From assembly GCA_031429355.1 (NCBI GenBank), contig JANOZM010000007.1, positions 186,001 through 250,000 of the forward strand: a DNA stretch of 64,000 bases, given 5' to 3'. The notes under the pieces were generated by a model. That model saw nothing but the letters and a program-made list of their open reading frames with translations. It was not told the origin of the DNA and made no database searches. Origin of the DNA: JANOZM01 sp031429355. Its GTDB lineage: Bacteria; Pseudomonadota; Gammaproteobacteria; Burkholderiales; Burkholderiaceae_E. A program made the translations under genes and the position numbers. This document shows, one piece after another, positions 32,995 through 41,555 of this stretch (its first letter is position 1; each line of letters begins with the position of its first letter).

Positions 32995-35661
32995 TTATTC
33001 TTTCACTTCGCTGCCGCCTTCGGCGCTTTCGTCGTTAGCATCATCACTTGGGTTTTCGGTGTCGTCGTTTTCGCGAGCCATATTTTCAGAATCGGGGCCG
33101 GGTTCAACATCAACTAGGTCAAGCTCTGTTTCTACGACTTTTTGCACGCCCGATAAAACGGTACCTTCATCAACCGAAATTAAGGTGACACCTTGGGTAG
33201 CGCGACCCATCTCACGAATTTCTGACACACGCGTGCGAATTAATACGCCGCCCGTCGTGATCAACATGATTTCATCTTTTTCTTCAACCAGTACTGCAGC
33301 AACAACTTTACCGTTGCGCTCACTTGTTTGAATTGCAATCATGCCTTTTGTACCGCGACCATGGCGGGTGTACTCGGTAATTGGCGTGCGCTTACCATAG
33401 CCATTAGCCGTTGCAGTCAACACCGACTGCTGCTCGCTTTCAGCCACTAGCAAGCCCATAATCTTTTGACCTTCATCCAACATCATGCCGCGCACACCGC
33501 GCGCTGTACGCCCCATCGGACGCACATCGTTTTCGTCGAAACGAACTGCCTTGCCCGAATCAGCAAACAACATAACGTCATGCTTGCCATCGGTAACGGC
33601 AGCCCCAATAAGGTAATCGCCTTCATCCAGATCAACCGCAATAATGCCGGCTGTGCGACGGTTAGCAAAATCAGTTAAAGGTGTTTTCTTTACGGTGCCT
33701 AGACTGGTTGCCATAAAAATAAAGTGCTGATCATCAAACGCTTTAACCGGCAAAATGGTGGTGATTTTTTCGTTATCTTGTAGCGGGAAACAATTTACGA
33801 TTGGCTTGCCACGCGAGTTACGTGAGCCTTGTGGAACTTCGTATACTTTTAACCAGTACACACGACCGCGATCACTAAAGCACAAAATCATGTCGTGAGT
33901 ATTGGCAATAAAGAGCTGGTCAATCCAATCGTCTTCTTTAGTTGCCGCCGCTTGCTTACCGCGACCGCCGCGTTTTTGTGCCCGGTATTCGCTAAGCGGT
34001 TGGCTCTTGATATAACCCGAATGCGAAAGTGTTACTACCATATCGGTCGGCGTAATTAAGTCTTCGGTATCGAGTTCGGTGGCATTAAGCTCAACAACCG
34101 AACGACGTGCATCACCGAACTCTTCTTTAATGCTGCTCAGCTCTTCGCTAATGATCGTGTTGATACGATCCGGACGCGAAAGAATATTTAATAAGTCAGA
34201 AATTTTCTCGATGACTTCGCGATATTCTTGAACAATTTTGTCTTGCTCAAGGCCAGTTAAACGCTGCAAACGCATTTGCAAAATTTCTTGCGCTTGCACT
34301 TCGCTTAAGCGATAGCCGTCACCCAGTAGGCCAAATTCTGCCAACAAACCATCGGGACGGAAAGCCGTTAAGTCGGTGCCTGCACGCTCTAGCATTTCGC
34401 GAGCGACACCAGCCTTCCAAGTACGGGCGATCAATTGCTCTTTAGCGACTGGTGGCGTTGGCGCGGCTTTGATGAGTTCAATCATTTCATCAACGTTAGC
34501 TAAAGCAACGGCCAAGCCTTCCAAAATATGACCACGATCACGTGCCTTACGTAACTCGAATACGGTCCGGCGCGTTACGACTTCACGACGATGCGATAAG
34601 AACGCATCAATCATTTGTTTGATATTTAGCAAACGTGGTTGCCCATCAACCAACGCCACCATATTCATACCAAAGGTGTCTTGCAGCTGCGTATTTTTAT
34701 ACAGGTTGTTTAAAACGACTTCGGGTACTTCATTACGGCGCAATTCGATAACCACGCGCATACCGCTCTTGTCGGACTCGTCGCGTACATCAGAGATACC
34801 TTCGATACGCTTTTCGTGAACCAGCTCGGCAATACGCTCTAACAACGTTTTTTTATTCACTTGATACGGCAGCTCATCCACAATAATGGACATACGCTGA
34901 CCGCGATCAATTTCTTCAAAGTGTGTTTTGGCCCGCATGATGACGCGACCACGACCGGTACGATAGCCTTCACGCACACCTTGAACACCGTAAATTATTC
35001 CGGCTGTTGGAAAATCTGGCGCAGGAATTAACTCGATTAATTCATCTATCGTCGCCTCTGGGCGACGTAGTAGCAACAAACAACCGTCAATAATTTCGTT
35101 TAGGTTATGTGGCGGAATGTTAGTCGCCATACCAACCGCAATACCGCTTGAGCCGTTAATTAACAAATTCGGAATTTTGGCAGGCATTACTAACGGCTCT
35201 TTTTCGGAGCCATCATAGTTAGGGCCAAAATCTACCGTGTCGCGATCTAAGTCCGACAACATTTCGCTGGCAATTTTGTTTAAGCGAATTTCGGTGTAAC
35301 GCATCGCTGCCGGGTTATCACCGTCTACCGAACCAAAGTTACCTTGTCCATCGACCAACATATAACGCAATGAAAAGTGCTGCGCCATACGAACAATAGC
35401 GTCGTAAACCGCGGTATCGCCGTGCGGGTGGTACTTACCAATGACGTCACCAACAATACGCGCTGATTTTTTATACGCCCGGTTCCATTCATTACCCAAT
35501 TCGTGCATCGCAAACAAAACACGCCGATGCACCGGCTTTAAACCGTCACGTACATCCGGTAAAGCACGACCAACAATAACGCTCATCGCGTAATCGAGGT
35601 ACGAGCGACGCATTTCGTCTTCTAAACTAATGGGGAGTGTTTCTTTTGCGAATTGATCCAT
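32995..35661 (-). CDS. gyrA: DNA gyrase subunit A
   Basis: This is the 888-aa breakage-reunion subunit. Catalytic Y122 lies in AAMRYTEIRL. The quinolone-determining region reads IGKYHPHGDTAVYDAIVRMA, with Thr at the E. coli Ser83 position and Asp87 kept; Thr83 occurs naturally in several wild-type species. The GyrA box is QKRGGRGK, with six beta-pinwheel blades behind it and an acidic Glu/Asp-rich C-terminal tail. It is divergent from the deaminase gene. Gyrase is also the target of the CcdB toxin encoded at 56074. Confidence 0.97.
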   Translation of the reverse strand: MDQFAKETLPISLEDEMRRSYLDYAMSVIVGRALPDVRDGLKPVHRRVLFAMHELGNEWNRAYKKSARIVGDVIGKYHPHGDTAVYDAIVRMAQHFSLRYMLVDGQGNFGSVDGDNPAAMRYTEIRLNKIASEMLSDLDRDTVDFGPNYDGSEKEPLVMPAKIPNLLINGSSGIAVGMATNIPPHNLNEIIDGCLLLLRRPEATIDELIELIPAPDFPTAGIIYGVQGVREGYRTGRGRVIMRAKTHFEEIDRGQRMSIIVDELPYQVNKKTLLERIAELVHEKRIEGISDVRDESDKSGMRVVIELRRNEVPEVVLNNLYKNTQLQDTFGMNMVALVDGQPRLLNIKQMIDAFLSHRREVVTRRTVFELRKARDRGHILEGLAVALANVDEMIELIKAAPTPPVAKEQLIARTWKAGVAREMLERAGTDLTAFRPDGLLAEFGLLGDGYRLSEVQAQEILQMRLQRLTGLEQDKIVQEYREVIEKISDLLNILSRPDRINTIISEELSSIKEEFGDARRSVVELNATELDTEDLITPTDMVVTLSHSGYIKSQPLSEYRAQKRGGRGKQAAATKEDDWIDQLFIANTHDMILCFSDRGRVYWLKVYEVPQGSRNSRGKPIVNCFPLQDNEKITTILPVKAFDDQHFIFMATSLGTVKKTPLTDFANRRTAGIIAVDLDEGDYLIGAAVTDGKHDVMLFADSGKAVRFDENDVRPMGRTARGVRGMMLDEGQKIMGLLVAESEQQSVLTATANGYGKRTPITEYTRHGRGTKGMIAIQTSERNGKVVAAVLVEEKDEIMLITTGGVLIRTRVSEIREMGRATQGVTLISVDEGTVLSGVQKVVETELDLVDVEPGPDSENMARENDDTENPSDDANDESAEGGSEVKE

Positions 35662-35786
35662 GGAGCCGATTTTCTAATTTTTCTGTTACTGCGCCGACTA
35701 TTACTGCGCTGACTGTGACTACGGTGCCGTCCGCTTTGCGGATAACATACAAGCTTAAACCTAAATCTTTGAATTTTAACCTATTT

Positions 35787-37130
35787 ATGACCCCAAACTT
35801 GATCCTTTGCCCCGAATGGATTGCGACTCAAGCCCCCATTGGCCAAGTCCTTCATAACCACGCCATTGCAATCGACACCAAAGGAAAGATTCAAGAGATA
35901 GCCCCGCAAGAAACTTTGCTAGCTAAGTTTCCAAATGTAGACAAAATCGACTTGACGGGGCATCTGGTCACACCCGGCCTGATTAATCTACATACCCACG
36001 CATCGATGAGCCTATTGCGCGGGCGCGGAGACGACCTACCTTTAGACCGTTGGCTAAAAGAACGAATTTGGCCTTTAGAAGCACAACTACTTTCTTCCGA
36101 CTTCGTTTTCGATGGCGCGGTATTAGCGGGTGCCGAGATGCTATTGGGAGGTACAACATGTTTTAACGACATGTACTTTTGGCAAGACGCAGTAGGACGG
36201 GCCGCTTTAAGTCTCGGGATGCGGGCCAACCTTTCGGTGGGCATTTTGGATTTCCCAACCGCCTATGCGAATGATGCCAAAGAACACTTAAGTAAAGGTT
36301 TGGCAGTTCGCGACCAATTTCGCGGTGAATCTACCCTAGGGTTTTCACTGGCACCGCACGCGCCCTACACTGTTAGTGATGCAACCTTTTCTACTTTAGT
36401 GACACTTTCGCAAGAATTGGGGATCTCACTTCACACCCATATTCACGAAACCGCACAAGAAATTACCGATAGCCTCAACCAATACGGTGCACGCCCATTG
36501 GCACGCCTTCAAGCACTTGGGGTTTTAGATGGCCCACTCATTGCGGCCCATTGCGTTCATTTATTAGAGGCTGAAATCGAGCTGCTGGCTAAATACGGCG
36601 TACATGTCGCCCATTGTCCGCACTCCAACCTGAAGTTGGCCAGTGGAATTGCTCCAATCGCGCAACTTTTAAGTGCGGGGGTCAATATTGGGATTGGTAC
36701 GGATGGCTCGGCTAGCAACAACCGACTCGATTTGCACGGCGAAACCCGTACCGCTGCCTTGCTAGCAAAAGGAATATCCGGCAATGCCGCCTGCTTTAAT
36801 GCGCATGAAGCACTTGCCGCAGCCACCATCAACGCAGCAAACGCGCTTGGATTGGGCGAATCGATCGGAAGTGTCGAAACCGGCAAAGCAGCAGACTTAG
36901 TTAGCTGGAACTTCAACGACTTCAATTTAGCGCTAGTTATCGATCCAGTCGCACAATGGCTGTACTCTGCGGGGCGCGAACATGTCGCAGATGTATGGGT
37001 AAACGGACAGCTTGTTGTTCGAAAGCGACAGCTTGTCGGTTCGACGCCGCAGCGGACGCTATCGGAAGTGACTGCGCGAATCCCTGTGTGGCACAATCTG
37101 GTTGGCAGAATCTTGTCTGTAAGTGCATAA
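35787..37130 (+). CDS. TRZ/ATZ family amidohydrolase, MtaD-like deaminase
   Basis: This is a 447-aa metal-dependent deaminase of the 5-methylthioadenosine/S-adenosylhomocysteine deaminase group. Metal ligands H69 and H71 are in LHTHASM, with further His in HIHETAQE and AHCVHL, and the Asp in IGIGTDGSASNN. The ATG at 35787 is chosen; in-frame codons from 35637 run back over the gyrA start and do not match the family. This gene next to ompA/ubiG/gph and gyrA is common in Burkholderiales. Confidence 0.9.
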   Translation: MTPNLILCPEWIATQAPIGQVLHNHAIAIDTKGKIQEIAPQETLLAKFPNVDKIDLTGHLVTPGLINLHTHASMSLLRGRGDDLPLDRWLKERIWPLEAQLLSSDFVFDGAVLAGAEMLLGGTTCFNDMYFWQDAVGRAALSLGMRANLSVGILDFPTAYANDAKEHLSKGLAVRDQFRGESTLGFSLAPHAPYTVSDATFSTLVTLSQELGISLHTHIHETAQEITDSLNQYGARPLARLQALGVLDGPLIAAHCVHLLEAEIELLAKYGVHVAHCPHSNLKLASGIAPIAQLLSAGVNIGIGTDGSASNNRLDLHGETRTAALLAKGISGNAACFNAHEALAAATINAANALGLGESIGSVETGKAADLVSWNFNDFNLALVIDPVAQWLYSAGREHVADVWVNGQLVVRKRQLVGSTPQRTLSEVTARIPVWHNLVGRILSVSA

Positions 37131-37228
37131 CGGCTTGCGGATTCCGTCGAATAAGTGCGCATTGCACCCGCAGGCCCGCACAGAATTCAGGCTTTGATTA
37201 GAAATTTTGATTTACCGAGAGGAGAAAC

Positions 37229-37924
37229 ATGATTAAACCGGTGAAATTGGCGTACGTTGTGGCAGCCGCCGCAATCGCCACATCCGCTTCGACCGTTTTG
37301 GCGCAAGAAGCAAAAAATGATGGTTACGTGACCAGCCCTAACGGCCAGGTTGTTAAGGATCCCTTCGGCTTATGCTGGAAGACTCCATGGTTTACCCCTG
37401 CTAAGGCAGTGGCTGGTTGTGATGATGACTTGATTCCCAAGCCACCAGCACCACCTCCACCACCACCTCCTGCACCTCCGCCAGTTGAGGCTCCAAAAGT
37501 TGTAGCTCCACCTGTAGCCCCACCAGTAGCTCCGCCAGTAGCACCTCCAGCCGGCCCAACCATCGAGAAAGTCACCTTCGCAGCTGACGCATTCTTTGAT
37601 GTGAACAAGTCCGTGTTGAAGCCTGAGGGCAAAGCAAAGCTTGACGATTTAGTGTCCAAGCTTGGTGGCATCACCTTAGAAGTTATTATTGCCGTTGGTC
37701 ACACCGACAGCGATGGTAGCGACGCTGCAAACCAAAAACTGTCGGTTCGCCGTTCAGAGGCCGTTAAGGCCTACATGGTAAGCAAAGGTATTGAGGCTAA
37801 CCGCGTTTACACCGAAGGCAAAGGCGAGAAGCAGCCAGTTGCTGACAATAAGACTAAAGAAGGCAAAGCAAAGAATCGCCGCGTCGAAATCGAAGTTGTT
37901 GGAACACGCCCAATCAAGAAGTAA
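37229..37924 (+). CDS. ompA: OmpA family outer membrane protein
   Basis: This is a 231-aa secreted protein. The signal peptide is cleaved after VLA (1-25). It has a short N-terminal region with a Cys pair (CWKT and GCDD), a long Pro/Ala/Val linker (about 69-110) and a C-terminal OmpA peptidoglycan-binding domain (FAADAFFDVNKSVLKPEGK, GHTDSDGSDAANQKLSVRRS). A full eight-stranded barrel is absent, so it is the short betaproteobacterial type. GAGAGG precedes the ATG and a strong terminator follows. Confidence 0.92.
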   Translation: MIKPVKLAYVVAAAAIATSASTVLAQEAKNDGYVTSPNGQVVKDPFGLCWKTPWFTPAKAVAGCDDDLIPKPPAPPPPPPPAPPPVEAPKVVAPPVAPPVAPPVAPPAGPTIEKVTFAADAFFDVNKSVLKPEGKAKLDDLVSKLGGITLEVIIAVGHTDSDGSDAANQKLSVRRSEAVKAYMVSKGIEANRVYTEGKGEKQPVADNKTKEGKAKNRRVEIEVVGTRPIKK

Positions 37925-37951
37925 GCTCAAACAGCTCACTTTCTGATAAAA

Positions 37952-37976
37952 AGCCCCGCATCGCGGGGCTTTTTTT
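37952..37976 (+). terminator. Terminator after ompA
   Basis: AGCCCCGC and GCGGGGCT form a perfect 8-bp stem with a three-base loop, followed by seven T. It lies 27 bp after the ompA stop. Confidence 0.93.
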
Positions 37977-38044
37977 ATGCCCACAGTAATTCGTGCTGGC
38001 ACAATACAGACTGCATAACTATTCAAAGCTAAGAAAAGTAAATT

Positions 38045-38755
38045 TTGGAACCGATCAAAAACCTAGACCCCGCCGAAGTCGCAAAATTTCAAGCTCTCGC
38101 CTCCAAATGGTGGGATAAAACTTCAGAGTTTCGGCCACTGCACGAAATTAATCCTTTGCGCCTAAAATGGATTCACGCACTCGCGTCATTGAACGGAAAA
38201 AAAGTACTCGACGTTGGCTGCGGTGGTGGAATTTTAGCTGAAGCAATGGCGAGCAAAGGAGCAACGGTTACAGGGATTGATTTGGCCGACAAATCACTAA
38301 AAGTAGCCGAGCTCCATTTGCTCGAAAGCGGTGCCAATGTACGCTACGAAAAAATAGCTACCGAAGAATTTGCGCAACGTGAAGCTGGCCAATACGATAT
38401 TGTTACTTGCATGGAAATGCTGGAACACGTTCCCGACCCTCAGGCTATTGTCGACGCATGCAGTAAATTGGTAAAACCGGGCGGCTGGGTATTTTTCTCA
38501 ACGATTAATCGAAACCCAAAAGCATTTGTATTTGCAATTATTGGTGCCGAATATGTGTTGGGTTTGTTGCCTAAAGGCACGCACGACTACACTAAGTTTA
38601 TTAAACCCTCCGAGTTAATAACAGGTGCTCGCAACGCGGGACTAGAGCTAAAAGCGACCACAGGTTTGAATTACAATCCACTGACAAAAATTTACTCATT
38701 AAATCCTCATGATCTAAGCGTAAATTATTGGATCGCCACGCATAAAACCGCATAG
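38045..38755 (+). CDS. ubiG: UbiG, ubiquinone O-methyltransferase
   Basis: This 236-aa SAM-dependent enzyme carries out both O-methylations of ubiquinone synthesis. It opens DPAEVAKFQALASKWWDK, then LRLKWI, the family start. SAM motif VLDVGCGGGILAEAMA, then VTCMEMLEHVPDP and FFSTINRNPKAF follow. The start codon is TTG preceded by an AAGAAAAG stretch. It is functionally linked to ubiA at 22 kb. gph follows by 87 bp. Confidence 0.95.
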   Translation: MEPIKNLDPAEVAKFQALASKWWDKTSEFRPLHEINPLRLKWIHALASLNGKKVLDVGCGGGILAEAMASKGATVTGIDLADKSLKVAELHLLESGANVRYEKIATEEFAQREAGQYDIVTCMEMLEHVPDPQAIVDACSKLVKPGGWVFFSTINRNPKAFVFAIIGAEYVLGLLPKGTHDYTKFIKPSELITGARNAGLELKATTGLNYNPLTKIYSLNPHDLSVNYWIATHKTA

Positions 38756-38842
38756 ATTGCGAAGCAAAGCGTGAAATAGAAGTACGGTTAAAGAACGAGT
38801 GCAAACTCTTACTAAACCGCACCAACACTAAGTCAGTGATGA

Positions 38843-39541
38843 ATGAAGAATTTAGATCAAACCATGCTTTCGCTTTCGGCTCTATTCGAGCATCGTCCAC
38901 ATCTTCAATGTGTGCTGTTTGATTTAGACGGCACAGTAGCCGACACAGCAACTGACCTATCAATGCCGGTAAACGAAATGCGCATTGAACGAGGCATGGA
39001 GCCCCTTCCCCTATCAGAGTTACGCCCTTTTGCATCTACGGGCGCGCGCGGCCTGTTAAAAAAAGGGCTAGGCGTCACGCCCGCTGATGCTGATTTCGAA
39101 AGTATGCGCGATGAATTTTTGCGCCGCTACGAATATGGAATGTGTAACCACACGCAATTATTCGACGGAATTGGCGAATTGCTCGATCAACTAGATCGGC
39201 GCCAGATTCGCTGGGGCATCGTCAGTAATAAAGTAGAAAAGTATGTTCGCCCAATTTGCGATCACTTAGGCATTGCTCAACGCAGCACTTGCATGATCGG
39301 TGGCGACACAACGGGTTATCCGAAACCGCACCCACGTCCCCTGTTGTTTGGAGCCGAGCTATCGGGTGTTGATCCGTTGGCTTGTATTTATTTAGGCGAC
39401 GATCGTCGTGACATCGAAGCAGCGCATGCTGCTGGAATGGGATCGATTGCTTGTGGATATGGCTATTGCGGCGACGAAGATCCGCCGAGCGCTTGGGGTG
39501 CAGACCGTGTGGTCCACAACCCCAGAGAACTACTACTTTAA
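38843..39541 (+). CDS. gph: Phosphoglycolate phosphatase
   Basis: This is a 232-aa HAD-superfamily hydrolase. The nucleophile D27 and acid/base D29 lie in VLFDLDGTVADTATDL. Motif II Ser/Thr is in GIVSNKVEKY, the Lys in GYPKPHPRPL and the acidic pair in IYLGDDRRDIEA. It removes phosphoglycolate and is a regular partner of ubiG in this order. The first ten or so residues are extra, and the ATG at 38864 is a possible alternative. Confidence 0.9.
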   Translation: MKNLDQTMLSLSALFEHRPHLQCVLFDLDGTVADTATDLSMPVNEMRIERGMEPLPLSELRPFASTGARGLLKKGLGVTPADADFESMRDEFLRRYEYGMCNHTQLFDGIGELLDQLDRRQIRWGIVSNKVEKYVRPICDHLGIAQRSTCMIGGDTTGYPKPHPRPLLFGAELSGVDPLACIYLGDDRRDIEAAHAAGMGSIACGYGYCGDEDPPSAWGADRVVHNPRELLL

Positions 39542-39553
39542 AGACTAACTCGA

Positions 39554-40090
39554 CTAGCTACGCTCTTGAACTGGGCGCTTAGCGAGGATTCGCTGCAAAG
39601 TACGACGGTGCATTCCCAATGCACGCGCGGTAGCCGAAATATTGTTGTCTTGCTCGGCTAATACACGTTGAATATGCTCCCACTTCAAACGATCAGGGTT
39701 TAAAGGGCGGGCTTCTATTACGGGCTCACCATTTTGTGGAATGGCTGACAAGCCCATTACACGCAACACATCATCAGCAGTCGCTGGTTTTGGCAGGTAG
39801 TTCTCAGCACCGCGCTTAACCGCTTCAACGGCTGTCGCAATACTGGCGTAACCAGTCAACATTAAAATTCGTACATTAGGGCGCAAGGCCTTAAATTGCT
39901 GAATTAATTGCAGGCCATTTTCGTTAGCCAAACGCAAATCTACAACAATGATGTCTATATCATTGGTAGCCAAAACCGAGGTTGCCTGAGCACCATTGGC
40001 TGCTACTAAAGCCTCAAATCCCCGGCGGCCCAAAGAGCGCGCCATAACTGAGGTAAATACATCGTCGTCATCGACAAGAAGAAAACGCAT
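39554..40090 (-). CDS. regA: RegA/PrrA-type redox response regulator
   Basis: This 178-aa response regulator has a receiver domain (FLLVDDDDVF; phospho-acceptor D51 in IIVVDLRLAN), a Pro linker and a Fis-like helix-turn-helix (NISATARALGMHRRTLQRIL). This is the architecture of RegA/PrrA/ActR/RoxR global redox regulators. I prefer the ATG at 40090 because GGAG lies six bases before it; an ATG four codons upstream lacks one. The regB kinase gene lies upstream on the same strand with a 104-bp spacer. Confidence 0.88.
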   Translation of the reverse strand: MRFLLVDDDDVFTSVMARSLGRRGFEALVAANGAQATSVLATNDIDIIVVDLRLANENGLQLIQQFKALRPNVRILMLTGYASIATAVEAVKRGAENYLPKPATADDVLRVMGLSAIPQNGEPVIEARPLNPDRLKWEHIQRVLAEQDNNISATARALGMHRRTLQRILAKRPVQERS

Positions 40091-40194
40091 CGCAGTCTCC
40101 ATTAAAACGCTAGTTTAAGGCTTTTCTGCCCTCAATAATGGCAAAGGCCCTATTAATTTCATTAGGCCCGACCAATTACTCAAATAATCGCGGT

Positions 40195-41436
40195 TTAAAC
40201 CAAAGGTAATTCGAAAACAGCAACAGTACCAGTGCCATCGGCCTCGGTTAGCACCAAACTGCCGGCAAAACGCTCGGTTGTTAAATGCCCCAACGAAAGG
40301 CCAAGACCAAGGCCATTGGGCTTGGTCGAAACACCAAACGAACCCGCCAAATCCCGTTGAGCACTCGTCAAGCCTGGCCCATAGTCTCGGACCTCAACGC
40401 GCAAATGATGATTGTTAATGTGCCATGTCATTTCAACCAAAGGTTCTTCGACTGGACGCGATGCATCGGCTGCGTTGTTTAGCAACCCAACAACTAGGTG
40501 AACGACCGAGCGATCTGCCAATATTTGCAATTGGTCGTCTCGTGGTCCATCGGTTACACTAAATTTAACAGCTGGGCGTAACAATCGGAATTGAGAAACG
40601 GCCGCATCAATAACGCGGGCAATCGGCTGCGGTTTGGCCGCTGCATCGGCACGGCTTAACTCTACCAATTCGCGAATGTAGTCGCGGCATAACCTTAATT
40701 GGTCATCCATCAAATTAAGATCTGGGCCTAGCTCTTCGTCATTAGAATATTCGAATTTTAAGTCTGCGACGATATTAGCAACAGTCGACAAAGGCGTATT
40801 TAGCTCGTGGGCAACGCTGGCGGCTTGGCTCGCAAGCGCCACCACTGATTCGTTACGCATTGCCCGATCACGCAGTTCTTGCATGGCACGGGCCTGTTTG
40901 CGACTTCGCCCAGCGATAGCCACTAGGAAAATAGTTAACAGCGCAAGACACAGCGCAAACGAAGTCCAAGTACCAAGGCGATGCAAATTAGACTCCGGAT
41001 CGGCGATGCCCGTTGGTAACGGCAAGTGAAAGAAAATGGTTAAGGTGGCGCAAGCCAAAGTAACCCCGGCTACTGCTACAACCCATGAAATAGGCAAAGC
41101 CACGGACGCCAACGCCATCGGTACTAAGTGCAAAGGGAAATACGGATTTGCAGCACCACCGGTCAGAGCCATCAAATAACTGAGTACACCAACATCGGTC
41201 ATCATTTGAATAAAGACTTCACCAACAGTGATCGGTCGCGCAAAGCGCAAGCGCAGCCATGAGGCGACATTAAACGCGCCTAGCACTGTGACACCTAACA
41301 ACAGGTGCATGATGGGCAAATTCAACTTAAAAACAGCCGACGCTAAATAAATCGCGGCCAGCTGACCGGCAACAGCAATCCACCGTAATTGATACAAGGA
41401 CTGAAACACATCGCGAGGGGAAGCAAATGCAAACAT
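40195..41436 (-). CDS. regB: RegB/PrrB-type redox sensor kinase
   Basis: This 413-aa kinase has six N-terminal membrane spans (about 15-175). The quinone-site motif GGxxNPF is present as GGAANPY at 93-99. The H box ASVAHELNTPLST has His at 210. The redox-active Cys of RegB is matched by C250 in DQLRLCRDYI. The C-terminal ATP lobe includes GLGLGLSLGH. It should read the quinone pool and phosphorylate RegA, adjusting respiratory genes. Confidence 0.88.
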   Translation of the reverse strand: MFAFASPRDVFQSLYQLRWIAVAGQLAAIYLASAVFKLNLPIMHLLLGVTVLGAFNVASWLRLRFARPITVGEVFIQMMTDVGVLSYLMALTGGAANPYFPLHLVPMALASVALPISWVVAVAGVTLACATLTIFFHLPLPTGIADPESNLHRLGTWTSFALCLALLTIFLVAIAGRSRKQARAMQELRDRAMRNESVVALASQAASVAHELNTPLSTVANIVADLKFEYSNDEELGPDLNLMDDQLRLCRDYIRELVELSRADAAAKPQPIARVIDAAVSQFRLLRPAVKFSVTDGPRDDQLQILADRSVVHLVVGLLNNAADASRPVEEPLVEMTWHINNHHLRVEVRDYGPGLTSAQRDLAGSFGVSTKPNGLGLGLSLGHLTTERFAGSLVLTEADGTGTVAVFELPLV

Positions 41437-41462
41437 GGGCTACCGATTAATATAAAAAGAGA

Positions 41463-41507
41463 AAAGGCGGCCAAGCGAAATAATCAATTTTTCACCTTGC
41501 CGCCTTT
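41463..41507 (-). terminator. Probable terminator after the peptide-binding protein gene
   Basis: AAAGGCGGCCAAG and CTTGCCGCCTTT pair with one bulge around a loop of about 20 nt. On the minus strand the stem is followed by TTCTCTTTTTAT. It lies between the binding-protein stop (41556) and the regB start. Confidence 0.6.
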
Positions 41508-41555
41508 GTAGGGTTAATTAATTAGCCGAGGCCAACTAATCTTTCCGGTTATTAC

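Noticed and set aside
34700..35661. Quinolone resistance change in gyrA (Thr83)
   Set aside because: Thr at this position is natural in several wild-type species, so it is not evidence for acquired resistance without relatives to compare.
35684..35713. Imperfect 15-bp tandem repeat (TTACTGCGCCGACTA-like) between gyrA and the deaminase gene
   Set aside because: Only two convincing units; too short to separate from chance in the promoter region.
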